DNA from: an uncultured Bacilli bacterium
GTDB lineage: Bacteria > Bacillota_I > Bacilli_A > RF39 > UBA660
DNA: 52,766 bases
Assembly (NCBI GenBank): GCA_934163035.1
Contig: CAKPJX010000009.1
Location: forward strand, 1-52,766
Direction: 5' to 3'
A program made the translations under genes and the position numbers. Positions 8,165 through 17,623 of the stretch are shown here, in pieces. Position 1 is the stretch's first letter. Each line of letters starts with the position of its first letter. Below the pieces are notes generated by a model. That model was not told where the DNA came from, did no database searches, and worked only from the letters and a program-made list of their open reading frames with translations.

Positions 8165-8165
8165 G

Positions 8166-9395
8166 CTATTTTCCCCTTATTTTTTTTGATATTCTTGATA
8201 TTATTCCAAATTTATCTTCGTTCTTTTTATCTAATATAGCTCTTTCATAAACCTCTAATACTCTGTCAGCAAAGGTTTTTGAACTACAGTGTTCTGCTTG
8301 AACTCTTGCTTGATTACTTATTTTGTTTCTTAATTGATTGTCTTTATATAATTTTAAAACAGCCTCACAGTATTCTTTTTCATCTTTAAAAATTATACCA
8401 TTTAAGTCGGCAGTTACTGTTGATAAGAAAGCCTCATCTTCAATACAAAGTGGTACTACTCCTGATGCCATAGCTTCTATTACAGTTAAGCCTTGCGTTT
8501 CTGTAGTAGATGCTGTTGCGAATAGGTCAGCACAATGATAATAAATTGGCATTTCCTCCCATGCTGCTTTTCCATTAAATATAATATTGTTTTCTAAACC
8601 ATTTTCTTTTGATAGCTCTTCATATTTTTCTTTATCTGGTCCATCCCCAACTATTAATAATTTAATATTTTTTATTTTTTTAACTAGTTCTTTTTGACAA
8701 TTAATTAAAAACTCTACGTTTTTTTCAGACGCCAATCTTCCAACAAAAAGTATAACAAAGTCCTTTCGCTGAATTCCAAGCTTTCTTTTTAGTCTATCAA
8801 CATCTTTATAATTTACATTTTCTTTAAAAAACTTTTCTACTTCCATACCAGTTGGAACTATATGAATGTTTTTTTCAAATTTATATTTTTCTCTAAATAG
8901 TTTGTATATCTTATTTGTTGTAACAATTAGCTCTGTAGCTGTTTTGTCACAATAGAATTTAGTTAGGTATTCAACTATTTTTTTACTTGATTTTTCAAAG
9001 TAACCATGTGTTATATAGTGTGTATACTCTTCATAAAGGGTATGATATGTATGAACTAGTGGAATATTAAACTGTTTAGCAAATAGTCTAGCCAATATTC
9101 CAATTCCAAACTCTGTGTGTGAATGGACTACATCTAAGTTCCAATTTTTCATTGTGTTAATCATAGATAAAGGGTATATACGACTTAATCTATAATCATA
9201 TATTCCTATTGGAATACCTGGAACCTTAACAATTCGTTCCTCTTGATCATATTCATACTTTAATGCATTGTTACTAACGGTTACAACGTATACTATGTGT
9301 CCTTGTTTTTCTAAGGCTCTTTTCAAGGTAGCAACACTTGTTGACACTCCATTTATATATGGTGGATAAGAGTCAGTAAATAAACCTATTCTCAT
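8166..9395 (-). CDS. GT4-family glycosyltransferase, probably diacylglycerol glucosyltransferase
   Basis: This is a GT-B fold enzyme of about 409 residues. It opens MRIGLFTDSYPPYINGVSTS, the typical start of processive and monoglucosyl diacylglycerol synthases of Firmicutes and mollicutes. VHSHTEFGIG and HTYHTLYEEYTHYI follow, and the C-terminal sugar-nucleotide site includes FVGRLASEKN and the E-x7-E region ATASTTETQGLTVIEAMASG. The start at 9395 is preferred because AGGAG lies five bases upstream. An earlier in-frame start at 9416 overlaps the preceding gene. With the adjacent flippase-like protein it probably makes and places membrane glycolipids or lipoteichoic acid anchors. Confidence 0.88.
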   Translation of the reverse strand: MRIGLFTDSYPPYINGVSTSVATLKRALEKQGHIVYVVTVSNNALKYEYDQEERIVKVPGIPIGIYDYRLSRIYPLSMINTMKNWNLDVVHSHTEFGIGILARLFAKQFNIPLVHTYHTLYEEYTHYITHGYFEKSSKKIVEYLTKFYCDKTATELIVTTNKIYKLFREKYKFEKNIHIVPTGMEVEKFFKENVNYKDVDRLKRKLGIQRKDFVILFVGRLASEKNVEFLINCQKELVKKIKNIKLLIVGDGPDKEKYEELSKENGLENNIIFNGKAAWEEMPIYYHCADLFATASTTETQGLTVIEAMASGVVPLCIEDEAFLSTVTADLNGIIFKDEKEYCEAVLKLYKDNQLRNKISNQARVQAEHCSSKTFADRVLEVYERAILDKKNEDKFGIISRISKKIRGK

Positions 9396-9396
9396 T

Positions 9397-10407
9397 TTAG
9401 TCTCCTTTCTTTTCAATACTTAAAAGTATTGCACCTACTATCATGCCTAAATAATATGTGATAAAGCGCCATACTAGTAATAATGTATTTAAAGATACTG
9501 TTTTAAAGAAGTTACCGAAAAACTTGATAAAACCGTATTCTATTCCACCACTAGCTCCTGGAATTGGTACAAAAGAGCCCATTATATATATGTAAACAGA
9601 AGCTGTTATAGCCTGTAATAGATTTAGGCTTGTGAAATCATTGAATCCACATGCAATAAATAATGGAATAGCATAAAAGAAACTTAAGCTTAAAAAATTA
9701 ATTAAAATACCCTCTATAAATAAGCGCCTATTCTTTCTTAAAATTTTAGCACTATCATGAAAATCATCTAATTTTTGTTCAAAACGTTCTTTTTGTTTTT
9801 CTTTATTTTTAACTATCTTAAAACGATATAAAATGTTGATTATGCTATTTAGTGTTTTCTTAGTTATTTTTTTAGATAAAGTTACAATATATAACACTAC
9901 TATTACCAATATATTAACTATAAATCCTAAAGTAACTAAATTATTTAGCATTGTGGCTTTTGGAAAAAGATTAAAAATCATATTATAAATAACTACTATT
10001 ATTCCATATATAACAAGAGCTGTTTGATAAAAGATAAAATTTATTATAGTTACGCTTGTTGCCTTTGCTATACTTATATTATGTTCCGTTAACATATACA
10101 CTTCCATTGGCTGACCGCCTGTTGAAAATGGAGTTATACCATTAAAAAATTGGGTTATAATGTTATGTTTTATGGCCTCTTTAAAAGTTAGTTTTTTCTT
10201 ATCATCAACACTTTTATAAATAATATAAGCTCTAAGTACTATATATATAAAATAAAATAGGATTGCTACTGCTACAAAGAATAAATTCATTGTTGCCAAA
10301 GTTTTAACTATCTCTGAAAAATTATCCTTTAATAATATGTATAGAATTATTAATGTTACTAGTAAGATAATTATAGAGTTTTTTTTAATATTTTTTATTG
10401 TTTTCAT
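9397..10407 (-). CDS. Flippase-like membrane protein (LPG synthase TM / YbhN family)
   Basis: The 336-residue polytopic protein has about eight hydrophobic segments. It carries the family motifs FSTGGQPMEVYMLTEH (residues 90-105) and VPIPGASGGIEYGF (about 280-293), which characterise the TM domain shared by MprF and the UPF0104 group. No synthetase domain is attached, so it is not full MprF. It lies directly upstream of a glycolipid glycosyltransferase gene (one base between stop and start), so movement of a lipid across the membrane is a fair inference. The substrate is not shown by sequence. Confidence 0.85.
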   Translation of the reverse strand: MKTIKNIKKNSIIILLVTLIILYILLKDNFSEIVKTLATMNLFFVAVAILFYFIYIVLRAYIIYKSVDDKKKLTFKEAIKHNIITQFFNGITPFSTGGQPMEVYMLTEHNISIAKATSVTIINFIFYQTALVIYGIIVVIYNMIFNLFPKATMLNNLVTLGFIVNILVIVVLYIVTLSKKITKKTLNSIINILYRFKIVKNKEKQKERFEQKLDDFHDSAKILRKNRRLFIEGILINFLSLSFFYAIPLFIACGFNDFTSLNLLQAITASVYIYIMGSFVPIPGASGGIEYGFIKFFGNFFKTVSLNTLLLVWRFITYYLGMIVGAILLSIEKKGD

Positions 10408-10426
10408 AAAGATTCCTATATTCTTA

Positions 10427-11599
10427 TTATTTTATTGCTTCTAGTCCTGGTAATTTTTTACCTTCTAAATATTCTAAGGTTGCCCCACCACCTGTTGAGG
10501 CATGATAAACTTTATCTTTTAGATTGGCACTAGCTGCAGCAGCAACTATATCACCACCACCAAGAATTGTTTTTATATTATTGTCAACTAGATATTTTAA
10601 AATTTCTTTTGTACCATTTTTATATTTAGAAAATTCATATACACCTAAAGGTCCATTCCAAACTACGGTTTTAGCAGTTTTTAAATCTTCTTTAAATTTC
10701 TCGATGGTATCTGGTCCTATATCAAGTCCCATTTCATTATCTTTAATATCTGCTATTTTTCTTTCAAAGCATGGTGTATCATTAGAATATTCTGATGCTG
10801 TTAGAACATCGGATGGTAAAACTATTTTATCTGGGTATTCTTTTAATATATTTTTACAAAAATCTATATTTTCCTCATCAAGAATAGAGATACCTATATC
10901 TTGTCCTTTAGCTTTTAAAAAGGTAAAAGCCATTCCTCCACCAATTAATATTTTATCTGCTTTTGTAACTAAGTTTTCAATTACACCTATTTTATCTTTT
11001 ACTTTTGCACCGCCTAATATTACTATAAATGGTTTTTCAGGTTCATTTAAGGAACTTAAGGTATTTAATTCTTTTTCAACTAATAGCCCTATTGCTGATG
11101 GTATATTTGCGGCTATACCGACATTTGAGGCATGGGCTCTATGAATAGTTCCGAAAGCGTCATTTATAAATACATCACCTAGACTTGCCCAGTACTTGCC
11201 TAATTCTTCGTTGTTTGAGCTTTCTTTTTTACCAGCTAAATCCTCATATCTGGTATTTTCAAGTAATACTATATCTTTTGACTGCATATTATTAACTGTA
11301 TTTTCTACTTCTTCTCCCCTAGTCTGAGCTACAAAAGTTATTTTTTTATTTAATAATTCTTCCAAACGTTTTGCAACTGGCTTTAGAGTGTTTTTTGACA
11401 AATCAGATTCTTCCTTTATTCTGCCAAGATGTGATAATAAAATTATTTTACAGTTATGTTCTAAGCAATACTTAATTGTTGGTATACTCATCTCAATTCT
11501 ACTATCATCTATTATTGTTCCATCTTTAATTGGGACATTAAAGTCACATCGTATTATTACTTTCTTATTATCTATATTAATGTCTTTAATAGTTTTCAT
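10427..11599 (-). CDS. pgk: Phosphoglycerate kinase
   Basis: This cytoplasmic glycolytic enzyme forms ATP from 1,3-bisphosphoglycerate. The full-length 390-residue product shows the N-domain signature KVIIRCDFNVPIKDG and substrate-binding LLSHLGR. It also has FINDAFGTIHRAHAS, the hinge FIVILGGAKVKDKIGVIENL and the nucleotide loop GGGDIVAAAA with STGGGATLEYLEGK at the end. GGAGAA precedes the ATG at 11599. It heads an operon with the flippase-like gene, the glycosyltransferase and tpiA. A 206-codon antisense frame inside it is a shadow. Confidence 0.98.
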   Translation of the reverse strand: MKTIKDINIDNKKVIIRCDFNVPIKDGTIIDDSRIEMSIPTIKYCLEHNCKIILLSHLGRIKEESDLSKNTLKPVAKRLEELLNKKITFVAQTRGEEVENTVNNMQSKDIVLLENTRYEDLAGKKESSNNEELGKYWASLGDVFINDAFGTIHRAHASNVGIAANIPSAIGLLVEKELNTLSSLNEPEKPFIVILGGAKVKDKIGVIENLVTKADKILIGGGMAFTFLKAKGQDIGISILDEENIDFCKNILKEYPDKIVLPSDVLTASEYSNDTPCFERKIADIKDNEMGLDIGPDTIEKFKEDLKTAKTVVWNGPLGVYEFSKYKNGTKEILKYLVDNNIKTILGGGDIVAAAASANLKDKVYHASTGGGATLEYLEGKKLPGLEAIK

Positions 11600-11927
11600 A
11601 GCATTTCTCCTGTCTTACATAAAGTATAACATGTATAATGTTAAACATAAAGATTTCAAAGTTAAAATTTTGATTTTTTTATGTTTTTTGTTATTATAAT
11701 AAACATCGGTAAAGACGGATTATAACAGGCACTTTTGTTAGGGGTTTTAAAGGTATTTTGTTTTTATTGTATATACTATAGATTATATTTGTATTCATTC
11801 GTAATATTTAAAAGTACATGCCGTGTAAAATGGCGTAAAGTTAATTCAAAAATCTATGGTTTTTTGGTGATTTATATTATAATCATTTTAGATAGTATAT
11901 CTGTCATGATTTGAAAGGAGAGATAGT
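11600..11927. other. Divergent intergenic region, no gene seen
   Basis: This AT-rich gap separates pgk (minus) from the 11928 gene (plus). A TATAAT-like box sits near 11875-11881 for the plus gene and AAAGGAGAG forms its ribosome binding site. No conserved RNA fold, long reading frame or convincing terminator was found. A GC-richer patch around 11705-11745 (CGGTAAAGACGG, AACAGGCACTTTTGTT) was not recognised. Confidence 0.5.
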
Positions 11928-12578
11928 ATGGTAGGAGCTGGCTTTACCGGATTTAATCCAAGTGTTGTTGAAAACTCTATTCGTGGAGTAATCAGCTCAT
12001 ATAATGAATTGATTTCTTCTCTTGGAAACGATGTGCAAAGGAAAATTATTAATGGAATGCAAAATGTCTGGGCATGCAAGGAGGCACAAGACTTTTTTAC
12101 AGAATTTACAGAAAACATAAACAAATTGATTAAAGTTGTGAATAGTAATTTTGAATATGTTGTTACAGAAATGAATAACGCCGGTTATGATTGGGCTGTT
12201 AGAACAGGTGATGCTAGTAGCTTTAGAAAAATTGCTTTTGACCCAAGTTCAACTACTGTTTCAGCATCTGGTATCCAAGAAAATATTAATGGGGTTAGAG
12301 GAATCGATTCAGCTTCTGCTACTAATATAGCAAGTCTTCTTGCAGGAATTTCAGCATCAGTCGCTAATGCAGTCGATCAAGCTAGAAACAGTGTTAATTG
12401 CTGTGGGTTCATTGGCTCTAATATGGAGGCAAGCCTTCAGGAAACTCTAGACAGAGTTAAATCTAATGTTAGAGAAAATATTGAAAGTCTTACTGCTGAA
12501 TGCAAAGAGAGAATTAACTCTACAGTTTCTAGTTACGGTGACTTGCAAGGAAAAGTTGCAGCTTCATTTGTAGCTTAA
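11928..12578 (+). CDS. Helical WXG/LXG-like hypothetical protein
   Basis: This is not a recognised family. The 216-residue product is nearly all predicted helix, without a signal peptide or membrane segment. Residues 1-90 resemble WXG100/LXG-type secreted helices: a GVISSYNELISSL helix, a turn at NVWACKEAQDFF where a WxG would sit (W-A-C), then FTENINKLIKVVNSNF. A Ser/Ala-rich middle and a second helical half (about 140-216) follow, with a CC pair in VNCCGFIGS. It has a strong AAAGGAGAG site and its own terminator, so it is probably well expressed alone. A type VII secretion substrate is possible, but no EssC-type ATPase is in the window. Confidence 0.75.
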   Translation: MVGAGFTGFNPSVVENSIRGVISSYNELISSLGNDVQRKIINGMQNVWACKEAQDFFTEFTENINKLIKVVNSNFEYVVTEMNNAGYDWAVRTGDASSFRKIAFDPSSTTVSASGIQENINGVRGIDSASATNIASLLAGISASVANAVDQARNSVNCCGFIGSNMEASLQETLDRVKSNVRENIESLTAECKERINSTVSSYGDLQGKVAASFVA

Positions 12579-12610
12579 TAGTTAAAATAATATATTAAAA
12601 TTATAATTTT

Positions 12611-12646
12611 AGTGTATGTAATTTAATATTGCATATACTTTTTTTA
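12611..12646 (+). terminator. Intrinsic terminator of the 11928 gene
   Basis: AGTGTATGTAAT (12611-12622) and ATTGCATATACT (12628-12639) pair fully in RNA, allowing two G-U pairs, and run into seven T. Confidence 0.8.
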
Positions 12647-12681
12647 TTTTCTCATACTATATTTTATTTTATTGTAATATC

Positions 12682-12729
12682 AAAAATAGTGTACATCAGC
12701 AATATTTACGTATACTGATATACACTATG
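12682..12729 (-). terminator. Intrinsic terminator of gapA
   Basis: ATAGTGTA-CATCAG and CTGATA-TACACTAT form a long stem. On the minus strand it is followed by CTATTTTTGATATT just after the gapA stop. Confidence 0.75.
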
Positions 12730-12734
12730 TAGTT

Positions 12735-13739
12735 TTATTCATTCATTAAATATTTGGCTGTTCTTACCATTTGAGCTGTATAACTCATTTCATTATCGTA
12801 CCAAGCTACTATTTTTACTAGTTGTTTATTATCCACTTCTAAAACACTTGTTGATAGTCCATCTACTAGTGCTCCACATCTTCTTCCTATTATATCGCTT
12901 GATACTATTGGATCGTCTGTATATTGAAGTGTTTCATTCTGATTATTTTTAAATAATTCATTTATTTCTTCTACTGTTGTGTTTTTTTCTAATTCTAGTA
13001 CTAAGTCTACTACTGAACCTGTTGTTACAGGTACTCTCATAGCTACTCCAGCAAGCTTTCCTTCTAGGTTTGGACAAACTTTGCCAATAGCTGATGCTGC
13101 TCCAGTTGAAGCTGGCACAATGTTTGCTGCACAGGCTCTACCACGACGAGCTTTTATACCTTTTTTATGAGCTACGTCTAAAGTAGCTTGATCATTAGTA
13201 TAAGCATGGACTGTTGTCATATATCCTTTTACTATTTTAAAAGCCTTATCAATTTCATTAACAACTGGTGCTAGGCAATTTGTAGTACAACTTGCTGCTG
13301 ATATTATTTTTTCATCTCCTGTTAATATTTTATGATTGACATTATATACTATTGTTTTTATATCTCCCTTAGCAGGTGCTGAAATAATTACTTTTTTTGC
13401 TCCAGCATTAATATGGGCCATAGCTTTTTCTTCACTTGTAAATAAACCTGTACATTCAAAAACAACATCTACATCCAAATCTTTCCATGGTAGCATAGCA
13501 GGATCTTTTTCTGAATATACTCTAACCTTTCTATTACCAATTATAATTGAATCAGCATCATTTGCTATTTCATTAATCCTATAATTCCCATGATTTGTAT
13601 CATATTTTAATAAATAAGCTAATTGTTCTGCATCAGTTAAATCATTGATAGCAACAACTTCATAATTATTATCTTCTTCCATTAGTCTAAATGCTAATCT
13701 TCCTATTCTTCCAAATCCATTTATAGCAACTTTTATCAT
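12735..13739 (-). CDS. gapA: Glyceraldehyde-3-phosphate dehydrogenase
   Basis: This enzyme oxidises glyceraldehyde 3-phosphate to 1,3-bisphosphoglycerate with NAD+. It has 334 residues, the standard length. The Rossmann start is VAINGFGRIGRLAFR, the catalytic cysteine lies in SAASCTTNCLAP (about residue 151), the catalytic His in TTVHAYTNDQ, and the C-terminal WYDNEMSYTAQMV is intact. An Asp in AINDLTD after the second strand favours NAD+ over NADP+. It has its own promoter and a GGAGGAATAT site, so it is regulated apart from pgk and tpiA. Confidence 0.98.
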   Translation of the reverse strand: MIKVAINGFGRIGRLAFRLMEEDNNYEVVAINDLTDAEQLAYLLKYDTNHGNYRINEIANDADSIIIGNRKVRVYSEKDPAMLPWKDLDVDVVFECTGLFTSEEKAMAHINAGAKKVIISAPAKGDIKTIVYNVNHKILTGDEKIISAASCTTNCLAPVVNEIDKAFKIVKGYMTTVHAYTNDQATLDVAHKKGIKARRGRACAANIVPASTGAASAIGKVCPNLEGKLAGVAMRVPVTTGSVVDLVLELEKNTTVEEINELFKNNQNETLQYTDDPIVSSDIIGRRCGALVDGLSTSVLEVDNKQLVKIVAWYDNEMSYTAQMVRTAKYLMNE

Positions 13740-13758
13740 ATATTCCTCCTATAATTTC

Positions 13759-13787
13759 ATTATATATTTTTGTTTGTTTTTTAGCAA
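13759..13787 (-). promoter_or_regulatory. gapA promoter
   Basis: TTGCTA (13782-13787) and TATAAT (13759-13764) lie 17 bases apart on the minus strand, about 20 bases upstream of the gapA start codon. Confidence 0.75.
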
Positions 13788-13811
13788 GTTATTCATATTT
13801 TGTTTACATTA

Positions 13812-15467
13812 TCAATCATGAAAACAACCATTACCAATAAATTCTCTTAAAACTGAATCTTGGGGTATAGCATCGGATGGTATTGGAAAAAACATTTGTA
13901 AAAATCTTATAAGTCTTTTCGCTTCTTCATAATATGGAGAAGTATCTTGAACTGAATATAGTAATGGTTCTACATATGTTTTTAAGACTCCCATTTCATA
14001 AATTAATGCTGAATTTAATGTTACATCTGCTTCATCCTGATATGGAAATATGTATTTTTCTTCACCATTTCGAACACTAGCCCAATTTTTTATAGTTGTT
14101 TCAACGTCATAACCTCTGGTCCTATTATCTCTTATGATTCTTCTTAATAGTCTATGATCTGTTGTTGAAATCCTGTTATGATCATCTATATTCAATTCTG
14201 TTAAAGCCGATATATATATTTTGAATTTTTTATTGCGCTCTATATTGTCTAATATGTGTGTATCTATAGCATGAATACCTTCAATTATTAATATATCATT
14301 ATTTTGAAGTTTCATTTTATTTTTGAATTCTTTCTTACCTGTTATAAAATTATATGTTGGAATTAATATTTCCTTATTTGATAGTAGTTGTTCAACTTGA
14401 TCATTGAATAGTTTTATATCAATTGCCTCTAGACATTCATAATCATAATTACCATCTTTATCTTTTGGATTATTTTCTCTATCAACAAAGTAATCATCCA
14501 TTCCTAATACTTTTGGATTTAGACCAAAACTTTGAAGAAACGTACATAATTTAATAGAAGTTGTTGTCTTTCCAGATGACGATGGTCCGGCTATTAAAAT
14601 GACTTTTATTTTGTCTTTATGTTCATTAATATTTCTAGCTATTTCTAATAGTTTATTATTTTGTAGAGTTTCATCTATTCTAATTAAATCATTAATTTTA
14701 CCTTCTGAAACTATTTTATTTAAATCTACTGAGCTTTCTAGTCCCATTATTTTTGACCATTTTCTATAATCATTAAACACCTCAAACATACCTTGATGAT
14801 GCTTATATGGTTTAATTCTGTCATTTATATATATTGTTGGAAATCTTAACATAAATCCTTTATCATCAATATAGGTTAAGTCAAAAGAAGCTAGTTTATC
14901 TGTAGATGGTGGCATATAGTTATAAAAGTAATTATAGTAATTACCTAGTCTATATAAGGTAACATAACTATTTGTATTATAAGTCATTACACCTACTTTA
15001 ACGTAATCTTTTATATCTTTAAAATATTTAATAGCTTCAAATCTCTCAACAGTTACTTTAGTTATTGGCATAGCACTTTTTATTATAGAGTTCATTTTGT
15101 CTTTGATAGCTTTTATTTTATTAGCAGTTAAATCAAAGTTTGTTTCAATATATATTCCCTTATCCAAAGAATGAAGTACTATGGCATTAGCATTTTTACC
15201 ATACAACTTTTTTATCGCATATATTAATACATAAGTTAAACCACTTATATGAGTTCTATTTCCTTCTTTAGAAGTTAAATCTAAAAACTCTATTTTAGAA
15301 TCAGCGGTTACCTTGGTAGTTAGTTCTTTAATATGACCATTTACTTTAGCTAAAATTATGGGATATTTAAAGTTTTTTTGAAATTCACTTGATAGTTCAA
15401 GTAAAGTTGTATCCTTACTAATCTTGTAGTTTCTGTTATCAATGATAACTTTTATTGTCTCTATCAT
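13812..15467 (-). CDS. TGS-domain uridine kinase-like protein
   Basis: The 551-residue protein combines modules of threonyl-tRNA synthetase and uridine kinase. Residues 1-70 form a TGS-like domain. Residues 70-230 resemble the second additional editing-type domain, including YVLIYAIKKLYG. Residues 285-500 are a P-loop kinase with GPSSSGKTT, DDYFVDRENN and YNFITGKKEF, as in Udk. Known: this fusion is common in Firmicutes, Thermotoga and Bacteroidetes and is annotated as nucleoside kinase. The substrate has seldom been shown. It is divergent from clpP. Confidence 0.9.
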   Translation of the reverse strand: MIETIKVIIDNRNYKISKDTTLLELSSEFQKNFKYPIILAKVNGHIKELTTKVTADSKIEFLDLTSKEGNRTHISGLTYVLIYAIKKLYGKNANAIVLHSLDKGIYIETNFDLTANKIKAIKDKMNSIIKSAMPITKVTVERFEAIKYFKDIKDYVKVGVMTYNTNSYVTLYRLGNYYNYFYNYMPPSTDKLASFDLTYIDDKGFMLRFPTIYINDRIKPYKHHQGMFEVFNDYRKWSKIMGLESSVDLNKIVSEGKINDLIRIDETLQNNKLLEIARNINEHKDKIKVILIAGPSSSGKTTTSIKLCTFLQSFGLNPKVLGMDDYFVDRENNPKDKDGNYDYECLEAIDIKLFNDQVEQLLSNKEILIPTYNFITGKKEFKNKMKLQNNDILIIEGIHAIDTHILDNIERNKKFKIYISALTELNIDDHNRISTTDHRLLRRIIRDNRTRGYDVETTIKNWASVRNGEEKYIFPYQDEADVTLNSALIYEMGVLKTYVEPLLYSVQDTSPYYEEAKRLIRFLQMFFPIPSDAIPQDSVLREFIGNGCFHD

Positions 15468-15568
15468 ATAATCGCCCCTTTATTCTACTTATTATTATAC
15501 CATGTTTTGTCGGTTTATAATATGAATATTTTTTGTTATTTACACTATACTATGTATAGGTGATCAAA

Positions 15569-16147
15569 ATGAATTTAGTTCCTGTTGTTGTAGATAAAGA
15601 GTTAGATGGAGAAAGAAGTTATGATATTTTCTCTAGATTATTAAAAGAGAGAATTATTTTTATAAGTGGTGAGATAAATGATTCTTTAGCTAATAGTGTT
15701 ATAGCTGAACTTTTATATTTGGATTCAATTGGAGATGGTGATATATCAATATATATAAATTCTCCGGGTGGATCAGTTTCATCTGGTATGGCTATTTATG
15801 ATACTATGAATTTTATTAAGAGTGATGTTTGTACTATATGTATTGGTATGGCAGCTAGTATGGCGGCATTTTTACTATCATGTGGGCAGAAGGGAAAAAG
15901 ATTTATACTTCCAAATGCTGATGTAATGATTCATCAACCCTTAGGGGGAGCCGAAGGGCAAGCTAGCGATATAAAAATAGCTTCCGATAGAATTATTGAT
16001 ATTAGAAAAAGACTAAATAAAATTCTTTCTAAAAATACTGGTCAGTCATTAAAGAAAATAGAAAAAGATACGGAAAGAGATAATTATTTAAATTCAAGTG
16101 AAGCTTTAGAATATGGGCTTGTTGATAAAATAATTAAATCATTATAA
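15569..16147 (+). CDS. clpP: ATP-dependent Clp protease proteolytic subunit
   Basis: This is the peptidase barrel that degrades proteins delivered by ClpX or ClpC. The product is 192 residues from the ATG at 15569, chosen because AGGTGAT lies just upstream. A GTG three codons earlier is inside that site. The catalytic Ser is in IGMAASMAAF, the His in DVMIHQPLGGAEGQ and the Asp in ERDNYL. The SPGGSVSSGMAIYD oxyanion-loop region is intact. No propeptide is obvious. A terminator follows directly, so it is monocistronic. Confidence 0.97.
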   Translation: MNLVPVVVDKELDGERSYDIFSRLLKERIIFISGEINDSLANSVIAELLYLDSIGDGDISIYINSPGGSVSSGMAIYDTMNFIKSDVCTICIGMAASMAAFLLSCGQKGKRFILPNADVMIHQPLGGAEGQASDIKIASDRIIDIRKRLNKILSKNTGQSLKKIEKDTERDNYLNSSEALEYGLVDKIIKSL

Positions 16148-16170
16148 AAAGACTCAAATTGAAATTTCAA

Positions 16171-16194
16171 CCGCACCACCCGATGCGGCTTTTT
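16171..16194 (+). terminator. Intrinsic terminator of clpP
   Basis: CCGCA (16171-16175) and TGCGG (16184-16188) form a GC stem followed by CTTTTT. Confidence 0.85.
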
Positions 16195-16199
16195 GATGC

Positions 16200-16560
16200 A
16201 ATAAAAAAAGCAAATTCCGGTAAAGAAGCTCCTATATGAATTATAAACAATTAACTAAAAAAGATAATTAGTATGATATTATCATTGTTTTTTTGATACG
16301 GAAATGAGTTTTTATATAATAAAAATATATATATTTGATAAATTAATTATAAAAGATTCATCTTCAAATTGAACTAAATATATAGAAAGAATTTTAAAAA
16401 CAATGTATGATTATTATATAAGGTAAGGAAGTAAATTATTAATCTAACTGTTGATGGGGCGTAATTATTATCAATATCCTAAAATAAAAATGAAATTTTA
16501 ACAATATATGTCATTATATTTTGGCAATTTATCTTGTAATTATATTATTTATTTAAAAGG
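16200..16560. other. AT-rich gap, no gene seen
   Basis: About 360 bases between the clpP terminator and the 16572 gene. The sequence is very AT-rich and no reading frame, repeat or RNA fold stood out. The final AAAAGGAGG (about 16556-16564) is the ribosome binding site of the next gene, whose promoter was not clear. Confidence 0.5.
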
Positions 16561-16571
16561 AGGTATAAAAT

Positions 16572-17438
16572 ATGAACTATAATAAAATTAATAAAGCTGT
16601 TGGAAAAAACAGGGGCACAAAAATATTAGCATGGATATTTTTAATCATAGATATTATGGCGTTTATTACGATTTCATTTAACTGTATTGATTGGAAATTA
16701 AAAGAAAACAATTATAATAAGCAATATGTTTATAGTAATTATGGGAAATTGTTTTATGAAAATAATAATGAAGAAATATATGTTAAGACAATTTATGATA
16801 CATATGGTAAAGTTATAAAGTTAGATATACCAAATGAAGAAACGGCAATTATGTATTGCTCAAAAAAAAATAAAAGTGAATGTATTTATTTTGATATGGA
16901 TGATTCTGTAGATAAAGGAATGTTAAATCCTTTTATAAATGTTGTTGAAATATTACTTTTTGCATTAATTGGTTTATTGCTCTTACCATGTATAAAAACA
17001 AAAAAAGATGATAAAAGAAAGAAAAAAGCTTTATTAAATAGTATTGATATATTTGGTGCTTTTTTATTCATACTTGGTGGACTACCTCTTGTTTGGCAAA
17101 TTTATAGTGCCATTAACTATTATAGCTTTAAAAAAGCATCAAATGTTACAACAGCAACTATATATTCGGAAATATATAGTAAGGGTAATGAAGATAATAT
17201 GTGTAGACCAGTTTCCTATTATTATGTCAATGATCAAAAATATATATATGAAAATTATTCATGTGTTGACGGAAACTTGAAAGAAAATATAGGAACTACT
17301 TTTGAGTTATATTATGACAAAAACAATCCTAGTAGAGTAATGAAAAAAGAAATATCAGTTAATATATGGATAGTAATAGTAGGAATTGGACTTGTAGCAT
17401 TTAGCACTCCGTTTCTCTTTTATAAAGTTAAAATATAA
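16572..17438 (+). CDS. DUF3592-type membrane protein
   Basis: The 288-residue membrane protein has four hydrophobic segments, near residues 18-40, 120-140, 158-180 and 262-282. The C-terminal extracytoplasmic loop carries the DUF3592 pattern: TATIYSEIYSKG, a Y-rich strand with PVSYYYVNDQKY and the closing GTTFELYYDKNNPSRV. The N-terminal half has an equivalent loop with two Cys and may be a diverged duplicate. Function of the family is unknown. Its AAAAGGAGG site is strong and it stands alone between two terminators. Confidence 0.75.
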   Translation: MNYNKINKAVGKNRGTKILAWIFLIIDIMAFITISFNCIDWKLKENNYNKQYVYSNYGKLFYENNNEEIYVKTIYDTYGKVIKLDIPNEETAIMYCSKKNKSECIYFDMDDSVDKGMLNPFINVVEILLFALIGLLLLPCIKTKKDDKRKKKALLNSIDIFGAFLFILGGLPLVWQIYSAINYYSFKKASNVTTATIYSEIYSKGNEDNMCRPVSYYYVNDQKYIYENYSCVDGNLKENIGTTFELYYDKNNPSRVMKKEISVNIWIVIVGIGLVAFSTPFLFYKVKI

Positions 17439-17515
17439 ATAATTTGGTTTAAAAAAGTGAACAAGATATGAAAGAACTTCATAACTAGCAATTTTCAACT
17501 TTTAAAAACTATTTA

Positions 17516-17564
17516 AGCAATATATTACAAGGTTTCATAATGTAATATGATTGCTTTTTATTTG
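17516..17564 (+). terminator. Intrinsic terminator of the DUF3592 gene
   Basis: AGCAATATATTACA and TGTAATATGATTGCT pair around an 11-base loop with one bulge, then TTTTTATTT follows. Confidence 0.8.
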
Positions 17565-17595
17565 TCCTATAAACATTATAAATAACTGATTATAT

Positions 17596-17623
17596 AAGAA
17601 AAGAAACCATTAGTTTTGGTTTC
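17596..17623 (-). terminator. Terminator at the end of the uvrB-whiA operon
   Basis: On the minus strand GAAACCA and TGGTTTC pair across the whiA stop codon, and TTTTCTT follows. Confidence 0.65.

Noticed and set aside
10524..11144. A 206-codon plus-strand frame opposite pgk
   Set aside because: It is the antisense shadow of pgk, with Ser/Phe/Ile-rich content and no binding site.
16200..16560. Riboswitch before the DUF3592 gene
   Set aside because: No conserved core motif or stable GC stems were found.
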